Source of the DNA: Apis mellifera | Taxonomy: Eukaryota; Arthropoda; Insecta; Hymenoptera; Apidae | DNA length: 64,000 nt | Assembly: GCF_003254395.2 (NCBI RefSeq) | Contig: NC_037650.1 | Location: 7,812,071 to 7,876,070, forward strand | Direction: 5' to 3' | Part shown: positions 49,551 to 62,462 of the stretch, one piece after another | How positions within the stretch are numbered: the stretch's first letter is position 1 | How the letters are laid out: the number at the start of each line of letters is the position of its first letter | Translations under genes and position numbers: made by a program | The notes under the pieces: model-generated | The model's database searches: none | What the model saw: only the letters and a program-made list of their open reading frames with translations | What the model was told of the DNA's origin: nothing

Positions 49551-51334
49551 CGATCGCGATACGTGAAACGGAAGGAGAGAATCTTTGAGAAGAAATCGAC
49601 TTGATCGTCCATCCGGGTGTCATTGAATGGTAACGTTTTAAAAAATTGCTAGGTCCGATACTACTCCTCCTCCTCTTCATCCAGAGGTGGTTTCTGCGTT
49701 TAAGAGATGAGAGAAATGAATTAATCGACACTGTGAACCAATTTTCGCAATTATACGCGTGTCATTGCAAAGTTGTATTGTAGAATGGTCGAATTTGGTA
49801 ACGTTTTTTATATTGATGGTAATTGTTGATATGTTGAAGCAATGACAATTTAATTGCAGTGAGTTTCGTGGTAATGGAATTTAGTTATTGAAAAAGGAGA
49901 ATAATAACGTCTTCCAATGATTGTAGAACGTTAATAATATTTAACGAAACGAAGATTCTTGAGCATCATTAAATTTCGAATTAATTAATTGGTTACAAAT
50001 TGGTTCTTCGATTAGATTTCATAGAATTTCAAAGTATCGGAATATTACAAATGCTCGTCAATATCTACGTGAATACTTTTAATTCTCTTAGAGTCACAGA
50101 TACTAAAATTAAAAAATAATATCATTTTTTAATTAAGATAAAATTCAAATTAAATTTATGCGCAAAGTACTAAAAACTATTCCTCTCGGAGCATCTCTCA
50201 ACAACGAGCCCTCGACGAAACCTTGACTTTCCAAAATTTCGAACCTCGAAGATACCAGTGGAAGTCCATCCAATCCGGTTAATTTTCCTTTTTTGAAGAA
50301 AATGGAGGATCCTCGATTCTCTCGATCGGGCACCGAGTATCAGCTTTCACCCGGGACGCATCCCGCCGTGTCTTCTCGAGCGATAATTGCTGACGAGGGA
50401 TCAGCCCGTGGTGAAAGTCCGCGTAATCGAATATGCAATTAAAACACCGAGACCCATTGATACGAGGATCGGTCGAGTGTCTAGGGAGGCAATTAAAACG
50501 CGTGCATTATGCGACGAGACGTCACGAGCCTGGTCGCGAGCCCTCACCCCTTCCTCACCCCTCTTCCCTCCACCAATCGTAGACGTTCGACTCTGTTTCC
50601 TCCACTTTCTCTTACCCCTCTCGCTTCACCTTCCATATTCAGGCTGTACCTGTGTGTGTGTGTGTGTGTGCGTGTGTGCGTGTTTTTTCGCGTTATCATC
50701 GTTTACCGCTTAGTTCCTCCTAAGGTCTAAGAAGTTGGAACGAATACGAGTATAGGAAGAAGAGGTAAGAAGAAGATGATGATCGAGAAAGAGAGAGAGA
50801 GAGAGAGAGCGCGAACGACGCCGGCAGCAGCAGCGTACAATTAAGGGGGTTGATTGATGTTAATTCAAAGGGTAATTAAGAATGTTGCGCATAAAAATCC
50901 GGTAATTTATGGTCATTGGGGATAATTATATGTTGACCAGCTTGTAATTGCAAGCGTTCCGTTGCCTACAACACCGAGTATAAGCGGCCAGGAATTGCGG
51001 GTAGCTCCTTCCTTCGGCTGACCGACAACTACTCCTCGAAACTCCGTGTTATACGTTGCACACGGTTTAGAGAGAACGTGTCTACATTGCCTTCTTCGTC
51101 TCCTCACCCGCGTCTCCCTCGTCTACGCGCTACGTGTACGTGTGTAGGTGGTCGGTTGGAATATACGGTCTCAGATCGCAGCTTATTATAGGGGCTAGTA
51201 GATAAGGTGGGTTTAGAAACAACGGTACGCCTCTGGCCGGCAGCTAGCTCCTCTACACGGTCGTAGGCTGCATCGTCCCGTCCCTCTCTATACCCCATCG
51301 CGTATACGTGCACGTGTCTCCCTTCAACTCGTGG

Positions 51335-51367
51335 GTGGGTAGGTAGGTAGGTAGGTAGGTAGGTAGG
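51335..51367. repeat. (GGTA)n microsatellite
   Basis: Eight or so GGTA units after GGTGGGTGGG. This is not the insect telomere unit TTAGG. Confidence 0.96.
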
Positions 51368-54300
51368 TGATATCCGTGTGGCTTTAGGCGTTGGACTGGA
51401 AAGGTGCGTGTAAACTAAAGGGCCGAAAATCCTTGCCTCGATTTATGAGAGCGATTCGCGGGCGGAGGCGCGCTTCTAGAATTTTAGCCTCGGTCCAATT
51501 CGCGGCGGATACGCGCCACGTTCCCGAGACCGGCGAGCTACGTTTCTTGCTCTCCACGAATGGCTATAAATAACCGTGGATAATCGCCATATGGCCGAGC
51601 ACGCGAAGAAACACGCCGACTTCGTGGCGGACGATCGAAGAAGGGGAGCCCACGATTTTCTGATAGATGCGTCGCACTTCGCGCACGAGACTTCCGCTCT
51701 CCGCTCGAGTTAGGCTCGAGGTTTCAAGGTCAGACAGATGAACAATGCTTTCTTGTCAATTTTAGACAAGTTTCGTCCTTTTTTTTCTTCTTGCAGAGGG
51801 AATTTATGGATATAGAGCCAAGGATCTATCTATCGATCGAAGGGAAATCTTTTTATTATGAGACTTCGGAATTTTTGAATGGAAATTTGTAGAAGAAGAA
51901 GTTCGTTTGAAATTTGGAAGTTGGAGAAAATTAGATGATGTTCGATGTTAATGCGAAAATTTGGATCAAGAGAGGGGAAGGGGAGGGGGAATTGTGGATA
52001 TGGAATTGTTGGACGGAGGTACGTGTGCGAGGGGGTAGAAGAAGAAGAAGAAAAGGTGGAAGGGAGAGGGAGAAGACAGAAGAAGAAGCCAGTATGGGTA
52101 ACCCTCCTACTTGAAACACGGCCAATAAAATGATCCCAGCGGGACCAGTTGGCAACCGCCCATCGCGACATTGTCCTTGCTTGCCTCCTTTTCTTTCTTT
52201 CTTTCTTTCTTTCCTTCTCTTTTTTTTTCACGATCCGTAATCAATCGACCAGCCTAATGGCAACGCATAATCGCGGCTTTGTGGCGCCTGGCCGTGCTCA
52301 TAATGCTAAAGAGGCCGGGCGGAAAAAAAAAAAAAGGAAGGAGAACTTGAACGTATTTCGACTGCGTACGAAACGATTCGATGAGAGGGGTGACACGAGC
52401 TATAGCGATACCCGTTTTTTTTTTATACTTCTATAGCCTCTATCAATGCCACTGCACCATTTTAATGCAGAGTAGGAGGTTAAAAAGTATATTGCATCGA
52501 ATGATGCAACGATTCCTTTTTGCCGATTTTTTTCTCCGTTAAATTTATTATTTCGTTTGGAAAATATAACTTTGCTTAAAATCTCAATAATATATATAAT
52601 TTTTCACTTTTGCATCGTCAGGTGTAACCTCAACATCTTAGATTGCAATTACAATAATTTCTTCCTGAAGACATCACAATCCCAAGATTAAATTTCATTC
52701 AATTACAACTTTATTCAATTTAAATCTTACATCTCACAATCATTATTTATTTCAATCATTAAATCTCACATTTTACAAATCCTTGATCAATCTCACCCTT
52801 TCTCTCGACTCCTTGGACTTATTCGACCATCTTTTCGATTTCCTTTCATCCTTCGTCAACCCAATAGATCGTCTCATTCGAAGCCCCAGCTTGCGATGAA
52901 ACGTACCCCGTCCATCGTGATCGAAACGATGGAAAACGGGGCATAACAGCGTATCGGATCGGAACGGCGAGGCGGGCGCAGAGAGTCCTCCTGAATCGTT
53001 CTCTCCTCTGGGGTGGCTCGGCCGGGTATCGAGTGATTCGAATTAATCTTTAACGCGCGTACGTAGGTAACGGTTGGCGGCTAAGTGCCGGCCGAGGTAA
53101 TGGTCGTTTCGTGCGATACCATTCCGTCAGAAATCCGAGGGGCTTTGTCCCGAGTCACGAAACGCGGGGATTAAACGCGAACACAGGCCTGCTAATGCGG
53201 CCGTGCGAAACGCCTCGCCGAGGATACGAGCAACGCCGCGTTGTACGAGTGTGCGTACGAGCGCAGGCCTGCGGATCCTCGATCGTACGACTATCTATAA
53301 ATCGACGATCCAAAGGGGATCCCGAAATTGACGTCCGAGCGCGCCAAGATGCGGGATTCCCGGAAACCTGGTTGCCACCGTGCTTGGACGTCGGCTGATT
53401 GCCCCGCTTACGCGTTTCGCAAGGGGTTGAAATTTTGGATGACGATTTACAGGCTTGATTAACGGAGGGATGGAGGGTTGATGGATGAGGGGAGTGGGGA
53501 TTTCGGCTTGGGGATCGGAACTTATTATCGTCTCGAGCGATATAAATTTTTCGTGAGAGTAGACAAGATTTTGTTTCGCGTTCTAAATCTTTTGAACGAA
53601 GTTACGAATTATTTTGAAGAGAGAAAAATTTCGAGATTTCTTCGGGCTTTCTTCACGTTTTCGATCATTTCTCTTCCGTTTTTCTTTTTTGAGAATCGTT
53701 TTTTAAGAGCGAGATCGTTTTTAAGAGACAGTGTTGAGATTTGTTTGATGAACGATTAAGGACGGGAAGGAATATACTGTTATAATTATTAGAAAGCTGC
53801 CCGTCGCAATTTGGACTCTTTCCTCGAGGAAACGTTTATGAACGTTTTAATCAAATTAGCCTGTTGTGTTTATAGCCTTCGAAAGTATGATTGATATTAC
53901 ATGGAGATAGTAAAAGAAATTTAAACAACTTTCTGATGTTTTAGCGCTTTCTATGTTTGGAAAGAGGAAGTAATAAATATTCGATATTTTAAAGCAAGTT
54001 GGAATAAAATAACACGCATATAATTTTTCTACCAATTTTCTAACTTCGATTTCTCGTCTTTTCCAATCACGCGCTAAAAAAAAAGAAAAAATCCATTACA
54101 TCGATACAACCGAATCTAATAATACGCATTTCCCGAATTCAATTCTCATAAAAACTGCATAACAATCCAATACCTACATACATATATATATACATATATA
54201 TATATATATCCAACAGAACAAAATTGTCCGACAAACGTTTATAATTTGTCACTTTATTCCTCGTAAAACGCGTAAAGTGGCGTAGTAAGTACTTTATTCA

Positions 54301-57300
54301 AAAACAGTCCGTGGCATTCCCCCGAGAAATTAGCCCAATTCGCGAAACGAGACCGTTCTCGTACGTGGACGCCGCCGATCAAAAGGCGGAACGTTGGTCG
54401 AGAAAGACAGAAAGAGCGAGGGAGAGAAAGAGAGAGAGAGAGAGACGGCGGGTGGTTTAAGCGAAAATAATCCGTGGAAAAGAAGGGGAAGAGGGGCGTG
54501 CGAGGAAGAGGTGGCATAATGTGGCGTCAAATTTTGGCATGGAGGATGGAAAATATGATACGATACGCTGGGGCAGGGAGCGGGTAGGCGAGAGGGGGGG
54601 GCGGGAGGGGGTGGCCGTCCAGAGGAGCCGCAGGAAGAATATTTCACGTTTTACGGCGCCGGCGTCGTTGGGGTTGCGCCGGACAAAAAAAGTGTCAGCC
54701 CGCCGGCTAAATCAGAGCGTGAGTGCATTAAACTCCGAATTACCACAAATAGAACTTTAACCGCATATGCCTATTATAATGGTACCCCCTGCTGAAGATG
54801 TATTTACGTACTAAACCGCCTTCGCGGCTCACGCTGAGCGCGTTCGGTATTAACATCTGGCCCCAGAGACTTGGCCACTCGGTTCATTGGACCCCTTTTC
54901 ACCGACTTCCAGCGGATTGACGGTTGAGCGATATTGTACCCCGCTTCCCCCTCCCCCCTCGATCGAGCCGAAAAATTGATCCGTGCAAACCTAAGTTTTT
55001 CAAGTTTCAAAGAGGGAATTATTGGTTTATGGGTGAACGCGATTTCTTTTCTTTTTTGGGGGGAGGAGAAGGGATGACGCCGTAAATGATAATTAATCAG
55101 TGAAAATTTTCATGCATTTCCATCGAAATTTTAAAATATTCATTAAAATTTTGTAGATTTTTAACAAGTATATGGTTGTAACAACCACTTGTACCATACT
55201 GTTAATCTTTTTCTTTCTTTTTTTTTGTCTATCTACGATCTCGTGACGAGAGGATGTATTTATACGGTATTTATTCATTTATGGAAAATTAAAACACGCA
55301 GAAGAGCTCATTACCGCGCTCATTAGCCGATTTCATTTTGTATTAATTTTTAATAACTGTGGATGCTTTTTTTCTTTTTTTTTTTTTGTAACAATATACA
55401 ATGAAAAGAAGAATTTGATGATATGCAAAATGATACGGAATATAATCGTATATAATATCATTAACGAACGCGTGATGATCGTGCATAAATGTTCATTCAT
55501 AAGCTTTAATTATTACACTAATGAAACGATTCTCATAACACTTGCACTTAATATTGTAATAATTCCTGCGCTGGAAAATTGTGCAAGTATCTACAAATTC
55601 GAGGAAGAGATCCTTATCGATCTCTTCGAAGAATAAAATCGAACGACGCATATATCTTACGATAATGTGTAACGAATGGAATGTAAGATCGGTTCAGAGA
55701 GGAAGAAGATTTGACGAAGGAAAGGGGCTTCCATTGTTCGAGGAATTAAAATTCTTGCCAGGAGGACCCTTTCACGGGCTGGAATCACAGGAGGCACGGA
55801 GAAGAAGTTCTCAATAGGGCAACGAGGCACGGAAATCTCGGGAGTGCTTTTACACGCAAATTAGGTCTATTAGGAGCATCGAGCGTACAAAAAAACACTC
55901 GTGCCGCGGCATCACGCTTGTCCCTCGACGTGCACCCGACGTCGTCCCGTTACGCACGTGCGTGCTTCTTTATGAATTATTAGAATTAATGACACCTCAC
56001 GCATCGCCTCGCGCTATGGGGCGTCACGTCGTCCAATTGCTTTGCGTCGAGGATTTATCCCTCAATGGGATAGAAAAGAGGTCGAACTGCGAAAGGGTTC
56101 CGTTTCTTATCGCTTCCATCCAACTCGTCTCGATTCTCTCTTTTCTTTTTTTTCTTGCCAAGAAAACCACTCGGTTGAAACGTGCTTAATTCTTGGACGA
56201 ATCACAATAATGGATTGGTTAAATTGTGCGTTGAAGTTCGAGGAAAATTGATGAAATAATTACGTATTGAATTAAAGTTTAATACGTTTAAATTTGTTCC
56301 AAAAAAATAAATAAATAAAATCGAAAATGGAATTTCTCCTCGATAATTCAAATTACGCATGGAGACGTTAATCTTTAATTAGTGAGTGTTCGTTTTCAAC
56401 GATACGAATTTTTTGTGAAATAGAAATTTGTTGGGATAAAAATTTCAATGATACTGGTATAAAAAAAGACGAATGTTAAATAGCAATGAAATATAATATA
56501 GCAATCCCCAAGATCGAAGCTTCGTATGCACCGATGATATATAAATAGTCATCGATCCAAGAAACTCCTTGAAAACTTGGATCAAATTGGATACCCATCC
56601 ACTAAGAAGATTAAACATCGAATCGATAAATAGACTCGATATCTGAATCTTTAATCCGAAACAAGACTAATAATATTTATCGTTGATAAATTAACTCGGC
56701 CGAATTATAGATATAACCAACCGAAATAATTTCCAACGTATCTATAAATTTATCCTTCTAAAATCACTTGCTTTATCGTCGAAATAATTCAAGGAAAACA
56801 GATCGATACGCCGAACGAGTTCGAGTTCGTGTGGAGAGAAGAAAAAAAAAATTTCAATTTTTCAAACGGAGGGAAGAAGAAAAAAGAAGAAGAAAAAGAA
56901 AGATTACTCGATAGAGAGACTTAAGTAGACGTGTCGGCCGTTTAATACGCGATATCGCGCTCGAGCACGAAACTGTGGGAAACACTCGATTCACATTTGA
57001 CGCTCGAAGACGGCTGCGGCGGCGTGTAACTTGCTTACACCAGCGATGATTCCGTGAGTCGATAATCGATGGAGGGCGTCGGATGGAAAATAGAGAAGCA
57101 AGGCTACAAAGCGAGCCTGGAAGTGGGTAAGTTGTCGAGCGAAACGTTATCGCGCGGCGGATCGTCGGCAGGGGTTGAATCGGCTAAAAGGGAGCTTGAA
57201 TGGGGCTGGAAACGGGGGTTGACGAGCCGAGAGGGAGAAGGCGAGACAGAGAGCGAGGATTGAGCGAGGTGGAGGGACGAGGAGAGATGTGCAAGGATTT

Positions 57301-60079
57301 AAGAAGGGGGAGAGAGAGAGCATCGATTACTTTTCTTGACCTGGACAATATCCGCGTTCTCTCTATTACTCACCGGCCAACCGTTTATTCATACTTTCGC
57401 GTTTCTTTTTTCTTCTTTTTTTTTTCTTTCTTTCTTTCTTTCTTTCTTTCCCTTCTTTTTTTTTCCCCTGGTGAAAAGGAATCTCGCTCCTTCCATGGTA
57501 TCCATTTCGTAGTTTCTCTTTTGAATATCGTTTTAAATATTAATAATCCGTCTCTCTTCCGCGTATTATATTTTTTATTAAATTAAATTCCATAGTATCT
57601 ATGGAAAAATGATAATTTGGAAAACAAATTGTCACTCGAATCGTTAGAATTAAGTTGAAACAAACGTATTTTTCGTGATTATTAAAAATACGTACGTACG
57701 TAGTATTTTTCGTATAATTAACGTCGAGTATATTAAAAAATGTTTATTCATGTTTTTTATCCGTCCCCGTTTCAATCAATAATAAAGTTTCAGAAATTTA
57801 ATCGTGAAAAATTCATTCACACAGGGCGTAGTAAGTAAATTTCCCTATATACAATAACCGAGTCCTAAAGATTCAAAAATATTCAATGTTAAAACGTGGA
57901 AATTTATATATTCACACGCGTCCACCTAAATTACCCAAGAAAAACATCCCTCTGCCCGACACGTGCCAAAAATCCGAAGCCAAGAGAAACAATTTCCGAC
58001 CGTTCCCTTTCAATTTCCCTTCGCTGAAATCGCGAAGCGAAACACCAGAAAAGAATCCAACGGCAGATAAGGAAAGGCTTTGATTTTCTTTCCCAGCTGA
58101 TGTAGAAACCTCCACCACCCTCCCAACGATATCGCGAGTCGAGTGGTTTCCTTTGGGATTTTCCGCCTTCGACTCTCCATCAACCGCCACTTTCCTCCTC
58201 CCTCTTTCCTCTCTTCGTCCCATCCTCCCCGCTTTGCCCTCTCGCCCGGCAAAAGCGGTGGCCCTCCTCTCTCCTCCCTTCACCCCTCCTCCACCCTCCA
58301 CCCCCCTTTCTACCGGCTCGCCCATGGTCCCGAGGCGGCGAGCAAAGAACTCTCTCCTTACCCTCCTCCCCCTCGGTAAAGCTCGCACCGATTTTCCACC
58401 CTCGACGCCCTTCCTCTCCCCCTCCGCGCAACCACTCCGCAACCACCCTTCGCTCTCTTCCTCCATCCACCACCGCCTTCGCCTCAACCCCTGCGGCGTC
58501 ACTCTGCCGTAGCAGTCACGCTGCCAACACGTGCTCCTGTTTACCTCTCTGCCCCGATCACATGGCCCGCGCGGGGCGCACGTATACGCGCCTCACGTCC
58601 CTCACTGACGGTGTCATTTCATCGAAAATATCTGGCGCGCGCGTATGCGCGCCCGGTTAAACTCGATTCATGACGAGTGCATGCGTGTTCGACACGCACT
58701 TCTGGTTGCGGCGTACGCGCAACAACAGGCCGGATCATTCCGCCGATGATCTCGATGGTCCACAGGTCCGCGCGGTCCACACACGCGGCCTCTTTTTCAC
58801 GCAACAACAACAAGGGTGGAGGAGGGTGGTGGTTGCACGCTCGCGCCTGGTGCAGAGGGAAGGAAGGAGGGGGAGAAGGGCAGTCATCGAATTGGTGTAA
58901 TGAAGAGGTTGCGCGCCGCGTGCATCGATGGTAGTCGAGGTTTAGAGCCCCACGATGACGTTACGAGTCATTTCCCTCGCGGATTATTATTTTTTTTTTT
59001 TTTGTTCCCCTCTTTTACTCCATTTTCCATTCCGGTGTTTGGATTTTTGTTTCAAGGGTGAAAGTGATGTTTCGTGATGATGACGATCGGATACTTTGTT
59101 GAGTTGTATCGTTCGTTATTTTTGCCGCGTGTTTTTATTTTTTATTTCGCGTTTTCTTTGAAACGATAAACGAGAGAGAGAGAGAGAGAGATTTAGGGAA
59201 GTTGGAAAATTTTGTGCTTTGCGTTTTTGATCGATGAATTTTTTTTCTTTTTCTTTTTTTTTCTCGAAGAATATCGAGAAGGAAGATCGGATGAGAAGAG
59301 GATTTTTTCGCGATTTTTTGGATTTTATGGATTTTTTTTTTTACACTTCTTATGATAATTTTTGGTCTTTTCTTTTTTTAAGGAGAAATAATACGTTATT
59401 TGATAGAGGGGATAAATTATGAGAAGATACGTCTACGTTTACTTTTTGTTTGGAAGAAAAACTTCATTTTGACATTTTTATTACAAGGTGGTCGAAAGAA
59501 GATAAAAATAAACGACATCCGGTAGAATTTTATGCTTGAAATCGTTGAACATTATAATTGAAGTCTAAACAAGAATTACGACGAGAAATCAGGGAATCCT
59601 CTCGATAAAAAAAATAATAGAATTTTCCTGTTAGCGAGAAACTTCCTCTTATTAAAAATATCATAATACGCTATATCTGTCGATGAAAAATAATTGAATT
59701 TTTTTTTTCTCTTTCTTTCTTTCTCAACGAGAAAACTTTTTTTTCCAAAAAATCCTACGCATAAATTCCACTATTTATCTACTATATTTTTTCACGAATG
59801 ATAAAAACATTACAACTAAAAAAAATTCAACGAATCCTTCATGTACACCCTACTATATATAATTTTTTACCACACTTTTCCTTTAACGAAAAAAATAGAA
59901 TAATCTTTTCTAGCAGAATTCTTTCGCTTTTTCCAATTTTTCCACAAAAACATCGTCGATTCGCCATTATGGAAAAGAAGAATCTGAATCGAGTGACAAA
60001 ACAACTACTAATTATTCCTGCGTTCGGAAACGAATCGAAGGTTAAAAAAATCACGTTGAGAAATATACTGTGTATCTGG

Positions 60080-60400
60080 CCGATCTTTTAATTAGCATTT
60101 TCAACTCGCGGACCGGACACAGACGTGTACGCGATCGAGCATAATTATCACCTTAATTATTAGAACGCAGCTAAGTAGCCGCGGGGAATTATCACCGGGC
60201 ACTCGAGGGCGAAGCCAGCGCGGATACCCAGCGCCTGTTTCAATCTCTCGCTAGCCGACATTCCCGCGTGGCCAGGCCCCCGAGTAACTTTCTTAATTAC
60301 AGAGATTAACTTCATGCTATCGGGGCAACGATTATCGCTCGCGAGCCTCGCAATTGCCTGGCTAGATATAAATACACGGCTGGATCGACCGAGCCGAATT
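60080..60400. promoter_or_regulatory. Candidate enhancer-like island with homeodomain cores
   Basis: About 320 bases of repeat-free, complex sequence contain TTAATTAG, ATAATTAT, TTAATTATTAG and CTTAATTAC, all homeodomain-type cores, among GC-rich unique stretches. It lies about 0.4-0.7 kb downstream of the 60801 donor, inside the putative first intron. The regulatory role is inferred from composition only. Confidence 0.2.
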
Positions 60401-60800
60401 TTGATGGAAATATATTATTCCCTTCCCTTTCGACTACCATCAATTACCAACACCGATTATATACCTTTTCTATTAAGGGATTAAATCGTAACGGAGAAAT
60501 CTCGCCTCGTTCTCTCTATAATAATATTAATCTCTCTAAACGAAAAAGAAATTCTTCCTGTTTCGTTTCACCTTCGCGTTTCAAATAAACTTGCGAAATA
60601 ATCCGTTTCCATCCCCTGTAAATAATTACTCCCATCGAGAAACTTTTAGCGAAACGAACGTTGCTCGTCGATATTCCGATGGGAACTCCGAATGTCTCTC
60701 CGAAAACAACTAGCCGACAGCTCGTCTAATCATTATTCCGTTATCCTATTATTTCCTGTTCCAATATGAATGAAGGAAAAGTTCGAAATGCAAAACTCAC

Positions 60801-61532
60801 CTGAAGCGACCTGTGATTGTTGTACGTGGGACGTCGTCCTGACGCGGGTACTCTCGACTTCTTGCTATATTTATTCACCTCGATGCCACCTGCTCGAACG
60901 AATCCGGGTATCTTCCGTCCTATCCCGACCTCTGTCTCCCTTTCTCGATCGATCCTCCCCTTCGGATGATCGTCCCCCTTTTCTTCTTCTTCTTCTTTTT
61001 CTTTTTTTTTTCTTCTTTTTCCTCTCCACGATCCAAAACACGAACGATTCGACCGCGGTCCTTCACCGCCCGATCTTTCACCGTGCTCACCTCTGTCCCC
61101 TTCCTCTCCTCCTTCCCTTTTTTTTCACGATCCCCCGGTAATTTTCCAACGAGCAGCGACGACGACAACAGGCAACAGCCCGGATGGCGACGGTGGACCG
61201 ACGTCGACGGACAAACGATTCACAAATACATCGACCGCCGGTGACATCAGCCTACTTAATTACGCCGGGTAATTGTGAGTAATTAGGAGCGATTAAGAAG
61301 CAAACAGTTAATTGCCCGCGATCCCGATAATATGCGTCGTCGCTCGATTCCTTCTCTAGCTTCTTCGATCGTCCCTGCCACCCGGAAGGAATTCCAATTC
61401 TAGAAACTGGTATATTATACACCTTCTTCTTCTTCTTCTTCTTCGTCTTCTTCTTCTTATTAACTCAAGATTGAAAAAAAAAGCTCATCGTTTTATATCG
61501 TCGTATACGCAGTGATATCCGTGATAACTGCC
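60801..61532 (-). other. Probable non-coding 5' exon (upper boundary uncertain)
   Basis: Seen: GCTTCAG|GTGAGT on the minus strand is a strong donor at 60801. The two frames that would join the downstream exons in phase (phase 2 to the 45.64-kb exon, phase 1 to the 45.2-kb exon) both meet a stop within about 90 bases upstream and contain no ATG. If spliced to those exons, this one is therefore 5' UTR. One possible acceptor is ATTGTTTCAG at about 61533. Alternatively this is the first exon and transcription starts somewhere between 61 and 63 kb. The body contains a long (GAA)n purine tract on the transcript strand (about 60975-61025). In the third frame about 50 codons are open up to the donor. 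That reading would give a basic peptide, but it cannot join the downstream exon without a stop. The donor is good; the rest is inference. Confidence 0.4.
61422..61458. repeat. (TTC)n trinucleotide repeat
   Basis: About eleven CTT units with one G interruption. Long GAA/TTC runs can form triplex DNA. Confidence 0.96.
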
Positions 61533-61745
61533 ACTGAAACAATTTTATAAAATCCGTGAGATATCCGGCAACGTGAGTTCAGCGATTTCGAGTTTCGTCG
61601 GAGATAACGATTCGTTGGAGAACGTCGGTGTGTAAAGCGCGCGAACACGAGCGTTCCTTTAATGCGATTTTAATTATTCTATTTGTCAGGCGATGTGCGC
61701 GTCGAGCGTGGTTATCGCGCGCGATTCCACGCCGGGGAACACGGA

Positions 61746-61765
61746 GGGGGGGGGGGGGGGGGGGG
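61746..61765. repeat. Run of 20 consecutive G
   Basis: A pure 20-base G homopolymer, C on the transcript strand, about 0.95 kb upstream of the 60801 donor. It could form G-quadruplex structures and is also a common site of assembly error. Confidence 0.95.
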
Positions 61766-62395
61766 AGAGAAACGACGGTCACGTGCGTGTCGCAATTACC
61801 CGCGGCAGATAATTAGAAGTTTGTTAGAAGTCCGGAAAAGTCCTTGTAGTATCGTGGTCACTTTTATCGCGAAGAAACGGCTAGGAGTCGTTAGAAACCG
61901 ACGTGGATGATACCGAGCACGTTCTCCGTTTTGCGATTGGCCAGAGCACACCGTACACGTACGCACCATGTACACATGCAAAGAGATAGGTAGATAGAGG
62001 CCGTTGATCAATCTTTCGCAGAATGTCTACGTTTATTGCCGTGCAATTAACTCGGCCACCACCTGTCCGTAGCACCTGCCACGTTTAGTGCCTCCCGCAC
62101 GTGGCCCTCGCGATAATATATTTTCGACAGTCTTCGTAGCGTACACGTGAACCCTTGGCCCCTCGTAACTCACTCGCCGAAGTCCACCACCGAAATAAGC
62201 CAGTGGAATGAGTCGAACTGTTCGCCGGTTGAACCCCGTCCGGGTCAATCGATCCGGACGCACACAAGTAGTCTATGCACGTAGCGGTCGGACAATGGAC
62301 ACTTATTCCACTGGACGCGTCACAGCCGTTGTTGTTTCGTCGCTTCACTATTACCGTGTTGATCGAACGACCAACAGTCAGGAATGCGTGTCTCT

Positions 62396-62462
62396 GTATA
62401 TGTATATACACATATATATGTATATGCGTGTATGTATATATGTATATGTATATACATATATA
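62396..62462. repeat. TATG/TATA-rich microsatellite
   Basis: Imperfect alternation of TATA, TATG and CATA units over about 65 bases, containing several short self-complementary stretches. Confidence 0.93.

Larger units (their letters stand above)
45708..60800 (-). other. Putative large upstream intron (about 15 kb)
   Basis: No exon-like frame with supporting splice sites was recognised here on either strand. Contents include a tandem block at 46111-46500, a CTCF-like site at 47111-47124, (GA)n runs near 47560, 47800, 50790 and 59170, a (TC)n run at 49503-49550, a (TG)n run at 50650-50678, a GGTA run at 51335-51367, a (TA)n run near 54180-54208, and complex TAAT-containing islands at 49200-49450 and 60080-60400. 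A weak GTAAGT at 47386 and a plus-strand GTAAGT at 57128 were seen without convincing coding sequence beside them. Confidence 0.4.

Noticed and set aside
51330..51370. Telomere-like repeat
   Set aside because: The unit is GGTA, not the insect TTAGG.
57069..57263. Plus-strand short frame with an internal GTAAGT donor at 57128
   Set aside because: About 19 codons before the donor are too few to judge. There is no promoter evidence and no recognisable protein.
61533..61556. TATA box plus initiator on the minus strand
   Set aside because: TATAAAA is only 14 bases from the TCAGT initiator, less than half the required distance. The TTTCAG may instead be a splice acceptor.
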